Source of the DNA: Dechloromonas sp.
Lineage (GTDB): Bacteria > Pseudomonadota > Gammaproteobacteria > Burkholderiales > Rhodocyclaceae
Length of the DNA: 54,339 nt
NCBI GenBank assembly: GCA_028689015.1
Contig: JAQTXC010000015.1
Span: forward strand, 1-54,339
Reading direction: 5' to 3'
Both the position numbers and the translations under genes were made by a program. Of this stretch, positions 44,405 through 54,339 are shown piece after piece. Numbering within the stretch: position 1 is the stretch's first letter; each line of letters opens with the position of its first letter. The notes below the pieces were generated by a model that was not told the DNA's origin, ran no database searches, and saw only the letters and a program-made list of their open reading frames with translations.

Positions 44405-45214
44405 TCACATTGTAAGCGAGCGACCGGCCAGCCGCAGCCAGTCCCACGTGCCCAAGGTCGGGCGATGCCGGAAAACATCGCCGCGGGCGAGGCGGATACG
44501 TTCGAGAATGCGCAGCCCGCCTTGTACGGTCAGGCGAATTTCCCAGCCAATACGGCCGGGCAGGGTATGCACCAGCGGGCTGCCCAGCTGGATCAGTGAG
44601 CGTGCCCGATCGGTCTGAAAATCCATCAGCGCCGCCCATTGGGCCGACGAGCGGCTGCTAGCGATGTCATCCTCGCCGATGCGAAAGCGGGCCAGGTCAG
44701 TTTGCGGCAGATAAATTCGGGCTTTTTGCCAGTCGACCGCAACATCCTGCCAAAAATTGATCAATTGCAAGGCGCTGCAGATGGCATCGGATTGTGCCAG
44801 CTGGCTTGCGCTGGTTTGCCCGCACAGGTGCAAAACGAGGCGACCGACCGGGTTGGCCGAACGCCGGCAGTAGTCGAGTAGCTGAGGATAATCAGCATAG
44901 CGGGTCTGCACTACATCCTGGGCAAAGGCATCGAGCAGATCGTGAAACAGCGCGAGCGGTAAATGATGTTCGGCGATGACGGCTGCCAGATCAACGAACA
45001 GCGCCGTTTGTGGCGGCATGCCAGCGGCAATGCGCTCAAGTTCAGCCTGATAGGCGGCCAGCTCGGCCAGGCGCATCGCCGGATCGGCATCGCCCTCATC
45101 GGCGATATCGTCAGCGCTCCGCGCAAAGCGGTAAATCACCTCGATGGGGTGGCGTAGTCGGGCTGGCAAAAGCAGCGAAGCGACCGGAAAATTTTCGTAA
45201 TGATCGACAGGCAT
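44405..45214 (-). CDS. hpnC: Hydroxysqualene synthase HpnC
   Basis: 269 aa squalene/phytoene synthase family protein. It has FARSADDIADEGDA and INFWQDVAVDWQKARIYLP as the two metal-binding motifs. HpnC turns presqualene diphosphate into hydroxysqualene, which HpnE then reduces. The start MPVDHYENFPVAS at 45214 is the typical HpnC N terminus; a 9-residue longer frame is less likely. It is the first gene of hpnCDE, 53 bp from the divergent tRNA-Leu. A squalene-hopene cyclase gene is not in the window. Confidence 0.9.
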   Translation of the reverse strand: MPVDHYENFPVASLLLPARLRHPIEVIYRFARSADDIADEGDADPAMRLAELAAYQAELERIAAGMPPQTALFVDLAAVIAEHHLPLALFHDLLDAFAQDVVQTRYADYPQLLDYCRRSANPVGRLVLHLCGQTSASQLAQSDAICSALQLINFWQDVAVDWQKARIYLPQTDLARFRIGEDDIASSRSSAQWAALMDFQTDRARSLIQLGSPLVHTLPGRIGWEIRLTVQGGLRILERIRLARGDVFRHRPTLGTWDWLRLAGRSLTM

Positions 45215-45267
45215 GGGGCGGCAAGTATAGGGGGGAAGCAAGGAGAGTGGTAGAATTCACGCCGCTT

Positions 45268-45352
45268 GCCCAGGTGGCGAAATTGGTAGACGCAGCAGGT
45301 TTAGGTCCTGCCGCCGCAAGGTGTGGGGGTTCGAGTCCCTTCCTGGGCACCA
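45268..45352 (+). tRNA. tRNA-Leu (UAG anticodon)
   Basis: 85-nt class II tRNA with encoded CCA. The acceptor stem GCCCAGG pairs with CCTGGGC; the anticodon stem-loop is GCAGG-TTTAGGT-CCTGC, giving UAG. It has a long variable arm and the GGTTCGAGTCC T-arm. It reads CUA-type leucine codons. Confidence 0.97.
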
Positions 45353-45382
45353 CCGCAAGGTGATGCAAGTATGGTCTGGCTA

Positions 45383-45415
45383 CCGCAGTCTTTGGGACTG
45401 GGCGGCTTTTCTTTT
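45383..45415 (+). terminator. Probable terminator after tRNA-Leu
   Basis: CAGTC-TTTGG-GACTG within flanking CCG/CGG forms an imperfect stem followed by CTTTTCTTTT. It lies 30 bp after the tRNA and before convergent DHH gene. Confidence 0.45.
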
Positions 45416-45433
45416 GGGCGCCCGGCAGCGTGT

Positions 45434-46423
45434 TTAACGCAAGCCCAGCACTTCGCGCATGAATTGCGCTTGTGGCAGCCGAAATCCTGCGGCGTTGCGG
45501 TGACCGCCGCCGCCGTAGCGCTGGGCGATGGCGGCCACATCGAAAGGGCCGTTCGAACGGAGCGAGACTTTGATGTCGCCATCTGCGGTCAACTGCCAAA
45601 TCAGGCCAAAAGTCGCCGAGCGCTGTGCTAGTTGATGACCGAGCTCAGACGCAAATAAGGCATTGGCGTTGACGGCCAGGCCGTGGATTGCGTGCCATTG
45701 CAATGCTTCCTGGACGATGTAGTCCTGACCGTGGCGGCGGGCTTGCAGCATATCCAGCGGCTCGCCGCGCAGACGGGCCAACATCGGCAAGGCGCCGTCG
45801 ACCATACGGTCAACCTCGCATTGCAGGAAATTTTCAATCGCCTGGCCACCGAGGATCATCTGGCGGTAGCTGGGCAAGGCGGGGTCGGCTGTCTCGGTGA
45901 GTAAAAGATCCCAGCGGGCAAAATCGAATGCCTGCAGGCGCAATGCCCGGCAAAAGGGCCGAGTGTCTGCCCGGGAGAAGTGCCACAGATCCTGATCTTC
46001 AATATGTGCCAGCAGCAAAGGCAGCGGGAGGAGTGGATGAAAATATTCCCAAGCCAGGCGAGCGCCGGATTTCTGTAGGTTGAAAATCAGGGTCAGCCGC
46101 TGTTCGTGGTCAACCAGTTGCTCAAGGCCGTTGCCATCACATTGCAAACGATCAGCCCACGGCGCGCGGGCGGTGACGTGGTGGTCGATCAGGATGATTT
46201 GCCGGGCAATCGCACTCAGTGCCAGCAGGATGGGCGGTGGAAAAGAGAAATCGAGGATGAAGACTTGGTGGCCGCGAAGTCGGGTGGTGTCCCAGTACTC
46301 GCCATGATGAAGTGGCAGGTAGCTTGCGTTGTCGCCAAATCGCTTCCAAGCAGCAAAAGCGGCGCCGAAGCCATCAAGGCAATCGGCGTGGTAGATCACC
46401 GTGATAGGCGAGGGGCTGGACAT
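45434..46423 (-). CDS. DHH-family phosphoesterase
   Basis: 329 aa. An N-terminal DHH domain has YHADCLDGFGAAFA and ILDFSFP then LIDHHVTARAPW (the DHH motif), all for metal binding. A C-terminal DHHA1 domain ends in YGGGGHRNAAGFRL. It could be a nano-RNase/pAp phosphatase-like or a related phosphoesterase; RecJ is larger, so it is not RecJ. The start overlaps the slyX stop by 1 bp (TGATG), so the two are coupled. Confidence 0.83.
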   Translation of the reverse strand: MSSPSPITVIYHADCLDGFGAAFAAWKRFGDNASYLPLHHGEYWDTTRLRGHQVFILDFSFPPPILLALSAIARQIILIDHHVTARAPWADRLQCDGNGLEQLVDHEQRLTLIFNLQKSGARLAWEYFHPLLPLPLLLAHIEDQDLWHFSRADTRPFCRALRLQAFDFARWDLLLTETADPALPSYRQMILGGQAIENFLQCEVDRMVDGALPMLARLRGEPLDMLQARRHGQDYIVQEALQWHAIHGLAVNANALFASELGHQLAQRSATFGLIWQLTADGDIKVSLRSNGPFDVAAIAQRYGGGGHRNAAGFRLPQAQFMREVLGLR

Positions 46424-46629
46424 CAGTAGTGCGGCGGAATGTCATCACGCAGACTGCGTACTTCGCCAGGTTCGGCGTTGCGAGCCTGCTCGCGCAGAGC
46501 GCAGATTTCTTTGGTCAGCAGGTCAATTTGCTGCTGTTGGCGATAAACCGTCCGGTTGAGATCATCCAGCAGGTCCTCGCTATAGCTGATCTTGATCTCG
46601 AGTTCGGTGAGGCGTTCTTCCAGGCGCAT
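46423..46629 (-). CDS. slyX: SlyX family protein
   Basis: 68 aa coiled-coil protein. The sequence (LEERLTELEIKISYSEDLLDDLNRTVYRQQQQIDLLTKEICALREQ) has heptad repeats through residue 50 and the SlyX C-terminal motif DDIPPHY. Function is unknown in the family. It is upstream of the DHH phosphoesterase gene with a 1-bp overlap. Confidence 0.93.
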   Translation of the reverse strand: MRLEERLTELEIKISYSEDLLDDLNRTVYRQQQQIDLLTKEICALREQARNAEPGEVRSLRDDIPPHY

Positions 46630-46724
46630 CGTGTGAAGCTTTCAAATAAGAGGGTGTTGATCTTACCGCCAGCGGCTGCAGCGGATGGCGATAATGAATG
46701 AATACAAAATTTTTCACAAAAAGC

Positions 46725-46752
46725 TTGACGATTTCACCGAGTGGTCTATAAT
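46725..46752 (+). promoter_or_regulatory. Strong sigma-70 promoter of tRNA-Val
   Basis: TTGACG, 16-bp spacer, then a perfect TATAAT. It ends 12 bp before the tRNA-Val 5' end. It is close to consensus, as expected for stable RNA. Confidence 0.9.
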
Positions 46753-46764
46753 GCGGCCTTCTTC

Positions 46765-46841
46765 AGGCGGTTAGCTCAGTTGGTTAGAGCGCCACGTTGA
46801 CATCGTGGAGGTCGTTGGTTCGATTCCAATACCGCCTACCA
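46765..46841 (+). tRNA. tRNA-Val (GAC anticodon)
   Basis: 77 nt including encoded CCA. The acceptor stem AGGCGGT pairs with ACCGCCT; anticodon stem-loop CCACG-TTGACAT-CGTGG gives GAC (reads GUC/GUU). The D-arm TAGCTCAGTTGGTTAGAGC and T-arm GGTTCGATTCC are standard. Confidence 0.97.
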
Positions 46842-46851
46842 AATACCTGAT

Positions 46852-46913
46852 AAGGCTGATCATGTTGTTCCGAACTTGCACCGGAGTTCAGAGACACTAA
46901 GCGAGTCAGCCTT
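46852..46913 (+). ncRNA. Structured spacer RNA between tRNA-Val and thrS
   Basis: AAGGCTGA (46852-46859) pairs perfectly with TCAGCCTT (46906-46913), enclosing an inner hairpin GAACT-N8-AGTTC (46872-46889). The following terminator at 46921-46952 would release a short RNA processed from the tRNA-Val transcript. A small RNA or thrS leader element are both possible. No family is recognised. Confidence 0.45.
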
Positions 46914-46920
46914 GTTGTTG

Positions 46921-46952
46921 AAAAAAGTGCGGCTCGCCCCGCACTTTTTTTT
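46921..46952 (+). terminator. Intrinsic terminator before thrS
   Basis: AAAAAAGTGCGG / CCGCACTTTTTT with a 6-nt loop and a long T-run. It lies 30 bp upstream of the thrS start, ending the tRNA-Val transcript or attenuating read-through into thrS. Confidence 0.85.
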
Positions 46953-46981
46953 CGTCCAGATTTTTGTCGTGAGAGTTTGCC

Positions 46982-48898
46982 ATGCCTGATATCAAACTGC
47001 CTGATGGTTCCATTCGCTCATTTGCGCAGCCAGTGACCATTACAGAGATCGCCGCCAGCATTGGTGCCGGTCTGGCGCGTGCCGCGCTGGCTGGTAAAGT
47101 GAATGGCAATTTGGTTGATACCTCGTATCTGATCGAGAAGGATGTCGATCTGGCTATTGTGACCGACAAGGATGCTGATGGTCTGGAGGTCATTCGTCAC
47201 TCAACGGCGCATTTGCTGGCATTTGCCGTCAAGTCGCTGTTTCCGGAGGCGCAGGTCACTATTGGTCCTGTCATCGAAAACGGCTTTTACTACGATTTTG
47301 CCTACAAACGGCCGTTTACCCCGGAAGATTTGCTGGCTATCGAGAAGCGCATGGCCGAGTTGGCCAAAAAAGATATTCCGGTCAGTCGCGAAGTCTGGAA
47401 TCGTGATGAAGCTGTCAAGTTCTTCCTCGCTCAAGGCGAGAAATATAAGGCCGAGTTGATTGAGGCCATTCCGTCCGACCAGCAGGTCTCGCTCTATCGC
47501 GAAGGTGATTTTATCGATTTGTGCCGTGGACCGCACGTGCCGACCACAGCCAAACTCAAGGTCTTTAAACTGATGAAGGTGGCCGGTGCCTACTGGCGTG
47601 GTGATCACCGCAACGAGCAGTTGCAACGCATCTACGGTACGGCATGGGCCAAGAAGGAAGATCTGGATGCCTACTTGCATATGCTGGAAGAGGCAGAGAA
47701 GCGCGATCACCGTCGTCTTGGCAAGCAGTTCGACCTGTTTCACATGCAGGACGAAGCGCCAGGTCTCGTGTTTTGGCACCCCAAGGGCTGGGCGGTGTGG
47801 CAGGAAATCGAGCAATACATGCGCGCTGTTTATCGTGACAATGGCTATCAGGAAGTGCGCTGCCCGCAGATCCTCGACAAGAGCCTGTGGGAAAAATCCG
47901 GTCACTGGGATCATTACAAAGACAATATGTTCACAACAGCATCGGAAAACCGTGATTACGCGGTTAAGCCGATGAATTGTCCGGGTCATGTCCAGGTGTT
48001 TAATGCCGGCCTGCGTTCTTATCGCGAATTGCCGCTGCGTTATGGTGAGTTCGGCTCGTGTCACAGGAATGAGCCGGCTGGCGCTTTGCATGGTTTGATG
48101 CGCGTCCGCGGCTTTGTGCAAGATGATGGTCATATTTTCTGCACTGAAGATCAGATCGAAGCGGAAGTTACCGCCTTCAATGCTTTGGTCAAGAAGGTCT
48201 ACGCCGACTTTGGCTTCAATGATGTGGCTGTTAAGCTGGCCTTGCGCCCGGAAGGTCGGGTTGGGTCAGACGAAGTGTGGGACAAGGCTGAGGATGCTTT
48301 GCGCTGTGGCTTGCGCGCTTCTGGCCTGGAGTGGACCGAGTTGCCGGGCGAAGGGGCATTCTACGGCCCGAAAATCGAATTTCACATCAAGGATGCCATT
48401 GGCCGGTCCTGGCAGTGCGGCACGATGCAGGTTGATTTTTCGATGCCGGGCCGCCTGGGTGCTGAATACGTGGCCGCTGACGATACGCGCAAGACCCCGG
48501 TGATGTTGCATCGTGCCATCCTGGGTTCGTTGGAGCGCTTCATTGGCATTCTGATCGAGAACTTTGCCGGTGCCTTGCCGCTATGGTTGGCACCAGTTCA
48601 GCTGGTTGTTTTGAATATTTCGGAGAAGCAGGCTGATTATGCTGCCCAAGTGACGCAAAAGCTTCACCAGGCTGGCTTTAGGGCCGAGTCGGATTTGCGT
48701 AATGAGAAAATTACCTATAAAATCCGCGAACATAGCTTGAACCGGCTGCCTTACCAGCTCGTTGTTGGCGACAAAGAAAAGGCAGACGGATTGGTAGCCG
48801 TGCGTACACGCGGTGGTCAGGATCTCGGACAAATGACGGTCGAGGCACTGATTGATCGACTCCAAGGGGAAGTCGAAGCGCGTAGTGGCACGGCTTAA
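46982..48898 (+). CDS. thrS: Threonyl-tRNA synthetase ThrS
   Basis: 638 aa class II synthetase. An N-terminal TGS domain (about 1-60) is followed by an editing domain with [12 protein letters not shown] and [13 protein letters not shown]. The catalytic core has [46 protein letters not shown] and the C-terminal anticodon-binding domain. GAGAGT precedes the ATG. It begins the translation cluster thrS-infC-rpmI-rplT-pheST-ihfA. The upstream structured RNA may affect its expression. Confidence 0.98.
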   Translation: MPDIKLPDGSIRSFAQPVTITEIAASIGAGLARAALAGKVNGNLVDTSYLIEKDVDLAIVTDKDADGLEVIRHSTAHLLAFAVKSLFPEAQVTIGPVIENGFYYDFAYKRPFTPEDLLAIEKRMAELAKKDIPVSREVWNRDEAVKFFLAQGEKYKAELIEAIPSDQQVSLYREGDFIDLCRGPHVPTTAKLKVFKLMKVAGAYWRGDHRNEQLQRIYGTAWAKKEDLDAYLHMLEEAEKRDHRRLGKQFDLFHMQDEAPGLVFWHPKGWAVWQEIEQYMRAVYRDNGYQEVRCPQILDKSLWEKSGHWDHYKDNMFTTASENRDYAVKPMNCPGHVQVFNAGLRSYRELPLRYGEFGSCHRNEPAGALHGLMRVRGFVQDDGHIFCTEDQIEAEVTAFNALVKKVYADFGFNDVAVKLALRPEGRVGSDEVWDKAEDALRCGLRASGLEWTELPGEGAFYGPKIEFHIKDAIGRSWQCGTMQVDFSMPGRLGAEYVAADDTRKTPVMLHRAILGSLERFIGILIENFAGALPLWLAPVQLVVLNISEKQADYAAQVTQKLHQAGFRAESDLRNEKITYKIREHSLNRLPYQLVVGDKEKADGLVAVRTRGGQDLGQMTVEALIDRLQGEVEARSGTA

Positions 48899-48923
48899 TT
48901 ATTGATATTTCGGGGGTTTTACC

Positions 48924-49445
48924 ATCGCTCAGAATAAGGCGCATCGTTTAAACGATGAAATCACGGTTTCGGAGATTCGTCTCCAGGGTGTAGAAGGCGA
49001 GCAGCTGGGTATTGTCAATATTCGCGCTGCACTGCAAATGGCTGAGGAAGCAGGCGTCGATCTGGTTGAGATCGCGCCAACCGCCAAGCCGCCTGTTTGC
49101 CGCATCATGGATTACGGTAAGTTCAAGTACCAGGAGCAGAAGCGCGCTCACGAGGCTAAGCTGAAGCAGAAGCAGGTGCAGGTCAAGGAAATCAAGCTGC
49201 GCCCCGGTACCGACGAAAACGATTACCAGATCAAGCTTAGAAATATGACGCGCTTCCTGGAAGAAGGTGACAAGGTCAAAGTGACCCTGCGCTTCCGGGG
49301 CCGCGAAATGGCGCACCAGGAATTCGGGATGCGTCAGCTGGAACGAATCAAGGCCGATGTCGACGCCATTGGTGCAGTCGAGCAGATGCCGAAAATGGAA
49401 GGGCGTCAGATGATCATGATCATCGCGCCAGCCAAAAAGAAATAG
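48924..49445 (+). CDS. infC: Translation initiation factor IF-3
   Basis: About 173 aa using the rare start codon ATC at 48924 (reading [19 protein letters not shown]). Gene finders that need ATG/GTG/TTG would start it 38 codons late at 49038 and lose the N-terminal domain. Non-standard AUU/AUC/AUA starts are conserved in infC because IF-3 rejects them, giving self-limiting translation. Both the N-terminal (to about residue 75) and C-terminal domains are intact. GGGGG lies 5 nt upstream of the start. Confidence 0.93.
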   Translation: MAQNKAHRLNDEITVSEIRLQGVEGEQLGIVNIRAALQMAEEAGVDLVEIAPTAKPPVCRIMDYGKFKYQEQKRAHEAKLKQKQVQVKEIKLRPGTDENDYQIKLRNMTRFLEEGDKVKVTLRFRGREMAHQEFGMRQLERIKADVDAIGAVEQMPKMEGRQMIMIIAPAKKK

Positions 49446-49587
49446 TCGTTTGGGTCCTGGTGTCAGGATCTAGTCAGCAGTACTGCTCGTGGCGAATAAC
49501 TCGCTGCGGGCAGCGAAAAGAAGTGCTTTCAGGTAGTAGAAGCGTTCCCGCCGGGAGCCACCTGACGGCAGTCATTAGGAGCAGTCA
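49446..49587 (+). promoter_or_regulatory. infC-rpmI spacer, possible L20 leader
   Basis: 142-bp gap within the operon containing several short inverted repeats (for example CGCTGCGGGCAGCG). In other bacteria L20 (rplT) represses rpmI-rplT by binding such a leader. No clear promoter was seen. The regulatory role is inference from the operon. Confidence 0.35.
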
Positions 49588-49785
49588 ATGCCCAAAATGA
49601 AGACCAAGAGCAGCGCCAAGAAGCGCTTCTCCGTTCGCGCGGGTGGTTCCATCAAGCGCGGCCAAGCCTTCAAACGTCACATCCTGACCAAGAAGACCAC
49701 CAAAGTGAAGCGTCACCTGCGCGGTGCTGTTTCGGTGAACGAGCGTGATGTCGCATCCGTTCGCGCCATGATGCCCTACGCGTAA
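49588..49785 (+). CDS. rpmI: 50S ribosomal protein L35
   Basis: 65 aa, [39 protein letters not shown] onward, highly basic and full length. AGGAG precedes the start. It is followed after 13 bp by rplT as in most bacteria. Confidence 0.98.
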   Translation: MPKMKTKSSAKKRFSVRAGGSIKRGQAFKRHILTKKTTKVKRHLRGAVSVNERDVASVRAMMPYA

Positions 49786-49798
49786 GGAGAGATAGAAT

Positions 49799-50158
49799 AT
49801 GTCCCGAGTTAAACGTGGTGTAACAGCGCGCGCGCGTCACAAAAAGGTTCTTGCCCAGGCCAAGGGTTATCGCGGTCGCCGCAAGAACGTTTATCGGATC
49901 GCCAAGCAGGCGGTGATGAAGGCTGGTCAATACCAGTATCGTGACCGTCGTCAGCGGAAGCGTCAGTTCCGTTCCCTGTGGATCGCTCGTATCAATGCGG
50001 CAGCTCGTGAGCTGGGTATGAAGTACAGCACCTTCATGAACGGTCTGAAAAAGGCCAACATCGAAGTTGACCGTAAGGTTCTGGCCGATCTGGCCGTCTT
50101 CGATCAGCCGGCATTTGCCGCGCTGGCCGCCCAGGCCAAGGCACAGCTCGACGCCTGA
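49799..50158 (+). CDS. rplT: 50S ribosomal protein L20
   Basis: 119 aa, [39 protein letters not shown], the normal L20 sequence and length. It builds the 23S rRNA domain I and also represses its own operon in several bacteria. A strong terminator follows. Confidence 0.98.
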   Translation: MSRVKRGVTARARHKKVLAQAKGYRGRRKNVYRIAKQAVMKAGQYQYRDRRQRKRQFRSLWIARINAAARELGMKYSTFMNGLKKANIEVDRKVLADLAVFDQPAFAALAAQAKAQLDA

Positions 50159-50174
50159 GCTTAAGCTCTTGACT

Positions 50175-50201
50175 AAAAAGGAGGCGTAAGCCTCCTTTTT
50201 T
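50175..50201 (+). terminator. Intrinsic terminator between rplT and pheS
   Basis: AAAAAGGAGGC-GTAA-GCCTCCTTTTT, perfect 11-bp stem, tetraloop and T-run. In E. coli this spacer holds a pheM attenuator, but no Phe-rich leader peptide is seen here. Confidence 0.9.
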
Positions 50202-50231
50202 GTTGGTGGTTTTTTGATGTTTTGTCGGTAG

Positions 50232-51296
<1,065 letters not shown>

Positions 51297-51317
51297 TCCC
51301 CTTTTCGAGACAAGCCC

Positions 51318-53702
51318 ATGAAATTTTCTGAATCCTGGTTGCGTACCCTCGTCGATCCCAAGCTGACGAGCGAGGAACTCTCTCATTTGCTGACCATGGC
51401 CGGCCTCGAAGTCGAGGATTTGTCGCCGGTTGCTCCCCCGTTCAATCAGGTCGTTGTTGCGCAGGTGCTCGAAGTCGTCAAGCATCCGGATGCCGACCGC
51501 CTCAATGTCTGCCAGGTCGACATCGGCCATGGGGTGGTGCAACAGATCGTTTGCGGGGCGCCGAATGTGGCTGCCGGCCTTAAAGTGCCGTGTGCCTTGC
51601 CTGGTGCTGAATTACCGGGCGATTTCAAGATCAAGATTGCCAAGGTGCGGGGGATTGAGTCCTCTGGCATGTTGTGTTCCGCCAAGGAGCTCGGCATTGC
51701 CGAGGAGGCGGCCGGCCTTCTGGTTCTGCCGGCTGATGCGCCGGTGGGGCAGTCGATTCGACACTACCTCGAACTCGACGACCATGTGTTCGAAATCAAG
51801 CTGACGCCGAATCGTGCCGACTGCCTGTCATTGCAGGGAATTGCCCGCGAAGTCGGTGCCATTACCGGCAGTTCGACCTGTTTGCCGCTGATTGGCGAGG
51901 TGTTGCCAACGACGACCGAGCGTCGGACGGTGCTGCTGGACGCTCCTGAGGCTTGCCCCTTGTATTGTGGTCGCGTCATTCAGGGCGTCGATGCCAAGGC
52001 CGTAACGCCGGAATGGCTGAGGCGGCGTCTTGAGCGCAGCGGCATTCGTTCGATTTCGGCACTGGTCGACATTACGAATTATGTGATGCTCGAGCTGGGT
52101 CAGCCGCTGCATGTTTTTGACAACGCCAAATTGGACGGTGCGGTGCATGCGCGCCTGGCGCGGCCAGATGAGCAACTGCTGTTGCTGAATGCGCAGACGG
52201 TTGCGGTCGACCGCGATATTTTGCTGATTTCCGACGACGTCAAGGCGCTGGCCATGGCCGGCATCATGGGCGGCGAGGAGAGTGCCGTGACGCTGGAAAC
52301 GACAGAGCTCTTCCTGGAGTCGGCCTTCTTCGCACCGAAAGCCATTGCTGGCCGAGCCCGTCGTCATGGGTTTTCATCGGACGCCTCGCATCGCTTCGAA
52401 CGCGGTGTTGATTTTGGCAGCACCCGCCGCGCGATTGAGCGGGCGACGCAACTGATCGTCGATCTGTGCGGTGGTCAGGTCGGCCCTGTGGTTCAAGCAC
52501 AGGCTGATTTACCGAGCCGCCCCGCTGTTCGTTTGCGCACGGCGCGCGCTGAAAAAGTGCTCGGTCTGACGCTTGGCTCAAAGCGCATTGCCGAGTTGTT
52601 CACTGGCCTGGACTTGGCCTTCGAGCAGCAGGGCGACGATTTCCTGGTGACGCCGCCCAGCTGGCGTTTCGATATGGAAATCGAAGAGGACCTGATCGAG
52701 GAAATCGCCCGTCTGTACGGTTACGACAATATTCCTTCGCAGGCACCGCAAGGTCGTCTGGCCATGATGCGCCAGCCGGAGGCACAGCGCCCGGTGTACC
52801 GCATTCGTCAGATGCTGGCGGATCGCGGCTATCAAGAGGTTGTTAATTTCGCTTTTGTCGAAACCGATTGGGAAGCCGACTTTGCCGGTAAAACGACCGA
52901 AAATGACCTCATTCGACTGGCTAATCCCATTGCCAGCCAGATGGCTGTCATGCGGTCGACCTTGTTTGGTGGGCTGATTGCCAATCTAGTCACCAACTTG
53001 AAGCGCAAGCAGAATCGTGTCCGACTCTTTGAAGTAGGCCGCACTTTCCATCGTGATACGGGGGATCAAGCCTTGGCTGGCTTCCGTCAGCCGTGGCGCC
53101 TGGCTGGGCTGGCTTTTGGTGGTGCCTTGCCCGAAAGCTGGGGCAGTGGCGCGCGCAAGGTCGATTTTTACGACCTCAAGGGCGAGATCGAAGCACTCTT
53201 GGCGCCCGCCATCTTGCGTTTTGAAGCCTGTTCGCATCCAGCGCTGCACCCGGGGCGTGCGGCCTGCATCCTGCTGGACGGGCGGGAGATTGGTTGCCTG
53301 GGCGAATTGCATCCGGAATGGATGCAAAAATACGAGTTGACCGCGGCACCCTTGTTGTTTGAACTTGAATTAGAGGCCCTGAAGGCAGCGGTCGTGCCCG
53401 CTTATATTGAAGTTTCGAGGTTTCCGGCTGTCGTGCGCGATCTGGCCGTTGTGGTCGACCGTGACCTGACGCTGCAAGCCCTTTTCGACGGCCTGAAAGA
53501 GGGCTTGCCCCCCTTGGTCAAGGACTTGCAATTGTTCGATGTTTACGCCGGAAAAGGCGTTCCTGAAAACAAAAAAAGTCTTGCGCTACGGATAGTTATG
53601 CAAGATACTCAACGCACTTTGCTAGATTCGGAAGTCGATGCTGCCGTGCAGCAATTGATCGCCAATCTTGAGCAGCAGTTCAGTGCTCAATTGCGAGCCT
53701 GA
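51318..53702 (+). CDS. pheT: Phenylalanyl-tRNA synthetase beta subunit
   Basis: 794 aa, the usual bacterial length. An EMAP-like tRNA-binding domain near residues 40-150 ([18 protein letters not shown]) is followed by the B3/B4 editing region, B5, the catalytic-like core ([18 protein letters not shown]) and a C-terminal anticodon-binding fold ([25 protein letters not shown]). Two copies of the GCGGTCGAC motif are in this gene. Confidence 0.98.
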   Translation: MKFSESWLRTLVDPKLTSEELSHLLTMAGLEVEDLSPVAPPFNQVVVAQVLEVVKHPDADRLNVCQVDIGHGVVQQIVCGAPNVAAGLKVPCALPGAELPGDFKIKIAKVRGIESSGMLCSAKELGIAEEAAGLLVLPADAPVGQSIRHYLELDDHVFEIKLTPNRADCLSLQGIAREVGAITGSSTCLPLIGEVLPTTTERRTVLLDAPEACPLYCGRVIQGVDAKAVTPEWLRRRLERSGIRSISALVDITNYVMLELGQPLHVFDNAKLDGAVHARLARPDEQLLLLNAQTVAVDRDILLISDDVKALAMAGIMGGEESAVTLETTELFLESAFFAPKAIAGRARRHGFSSDASHRFERGVDFGSTRRAIERATQLIVDLCGGQVGPVVQAQADLPSRPAVRLRTARAEKVLGLTLGSKRIAELFTGLDLAFEQQGDDFLVTPPSWRFDMEIEEDLIEEIARLYGYDNIPSQAPQGRLAMMRQPEAQRPVYRIRQMLADRGYQEVVNFAFVETDWEADFAGKTTENDLIRLANPIASQMAVMRSTLFGGLIANLVTNLKRKQNRVRLFEVGRTFHRDTGDQALAGFRQPWRLAGLAFGGALPESWGSGARKVDFYDLKGEIEALLAPAILRFEACSHPALHPGRAACILLDGREIGCLGELHPEWMQKYELTAAPLLFELELEALKAAVVPAYIEVSRFPAVVRDLAVVVDRDLTLQALFDGLKEGLPPLVKDLQLFDVYAGKGVPENKKSLALRIVMQDTQRTLLDSEVDAAVQQLIANLEQQFSAQLRA

Positions 53703-53718
53703 GGAAAGAAAAATCACA

Positions 53719-54021
53719 ATGACGCTGACCAAAGCCGAACTCGCTGACCTGCTGTTTGAAAAGGTTGGTTTGAACAAAAGAGAAGCCAAGGACATGGTCG
53801 AAGCCTTCTTCGAGGAAATCCGCAACTCGCTGGAAACCGGTGATGGCGTCAAGCTGTCCGGTTTTGGTAATTTTCAGTTGCGTGACAAGCCGCAACGTCC
53901 TGGAAGAAACCCCAAAACAGGTGAAGAGATTCCGATCACGGCCCGGCGTGTGGTGACTTTTCACGCCAGTCAGAAGCTGAAGACAGATGTCGAACTCGCA
54001 TTCGATGGACGCACGGCCTAA
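53719..54021 (+). CDS. ihfA: Integration host factor alpha subunit
   Basis: 100 aa DNA-bending protein, [34 protein letters not shown] with the DNA-arm sequence [25 protein letters not shown]. It forms a heterodimer with IhfB and bends DNA, including at sigma-54 promoters such as the nif promoters here. The start is ATG 53719, 16 bp after pheT, in the conserved pheST-ihfA order. Confidence 0.97.
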   Translation: MTLTKAELADLLFEKVGLNKREAKDMVEAFFEEIRNSLETGDGVKLSGFGNFQLRDKPQRPGRNPKTGEEIPITARRVVTFHASQKLKTDVELAFDGRTA

Positions 54022-54339
54022 AGCACAGGGCAGTGAAGAACTGCCCCCGATCCCGGCCAAGCGCTATTTCACCATTGGTGAAGTCAGCGAATTATGCGGC
54101 GTTAAGCCGCATGTTTTGCGCTACTGGGAACAGGAATTCAACCAGTTGAAACCGGTCAAGCGGCGGGGCAACCGGCGTTATTACCAGCATCACGAAGTGC
54201 TGCTGGTGCGGCGAATTCGCGAGCTTCTTTACAATCAGGGTTTTACCATCAGTGGCGCGCGTAATCGTCTGGACGAAGGTGGGGTTCAGGCACCGGCGCT
54301 GCCGCAGGAAATCGAAGTGGTTTCGCATGCCCCGAATCT
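54005..54339 (+). CDS. MerR-family regulator, 3' end outside the window
   Basis: Partial gene, 111 codons visible. It begins [45 protein letters not shown] and contains the full MerR winged-helix ([39 protein letters not shown]). The start overlaps the ihfA end by 17 bp. MerR-like genes directly after ihfA are standard in this group and have no known effector. The reading frame is open to the edge. Confidence 0.88.
   Translation, partial: MDARPKAQGSEELPPIPAKRYFTIGEVSELCGVKPHVLRYWEQEFNQLKPVKRRGNRRYYQHHEVLLVRRIRELLYNQGFTISGARNRLDEGGVQAPALPQEIEVVSHAPN

Overview
The window looks like chromosome from a GC-rich, denitrifying, nitrogen-fixing betaproteobacterium of the Rhodocyclaceae (Dechloromonas/Azonexus type). 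This placement is an inference from gene content: napFDAGHBC with narXL, a nif cluster with NifA/sigma-54 sites, phasin, hpnCDE, and the thrS-infC-rpmI-rplT-pheST-ihfA-merR string. No rRNA gene is present to confirm it. No CRISPR array, prophage or intact IS element was seen.

Layout. 1-9 kb: narXL (nitrate two-component system, minus strand) is divergent from a complete periplasmic nitrate reductase operon, napFDAGHBC. The gap between them holds a NarL/NarP-type 7-2-7 inverted repeat and two mutually exclusive hairpins. 9-10.5 kb: an unrecognised secreted protein. 10.6-17.4 kb (minus): two nif operons. The first is nifN-nifX-rseC-DUF269-DUF683-fdxB plus two unrecognised small genes. The second is iscA-nifU-nifS. 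Each has its own -24/-12 promoter and a TGT-N10-ACA NifA site. nifE is not next to nifN. 17.4-19.2 kb: menC and menB for menaquinone, with the nifN activator site lying inside the 3' end of menC. 19.3-24.1 kb: PilZ protein, PhnD-like binding protein, hybrid histidine kinase, and a soluble CZB chemoreceptor. 24.2-26.5 kb: ilvBN behind a valine-rich leader peptide and attenuator. 26.5-28.5 kb: btaAB for a phosphorus-free betaine lipid.

28.5-45.2 kb: housekeeping and accessory genes. These are creA, an exonuclease-GIY-YIG fusion, phasin followed by a truncated group II intron, a SulP transporter, fabI, ETF-QO, a thioesterase, a dGTPase, an MFS carrier, two adjacent HDOD signalling proteins, lexA with a LexA box inside a 17-bp-arm inverted repeat, a dispersed-repeat-like segment, and hpnEDC for squalene. 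45.2-54.3 kb: tRNA-Leu, a DHH phosphoesterase, slyX, tRNA-Val with a strong promoter, a structured spacer RNA, and the translation cluster thrS, infC (ATC start), rpmI, rplT, pheS, pheT, ihfA and a MerR-like gene cut by the window end.

How it fits together. The cell appears able to respire nitrate in the periplasm, fix nitrogen under NifA control, make menaquinone, store polyhydroxyalkanoate and build hopanoid precursors and betaine lipids. The most unexpected global signal is a short motif, TTGCGGTCGAC (core GCGGTCGAC). By eye the core occurs about 23 times on both strands, in all three reading frames and once between genes, far above base-composition expectation. It behaves like a DNA-uptake-type or chromosome-organising repeat.
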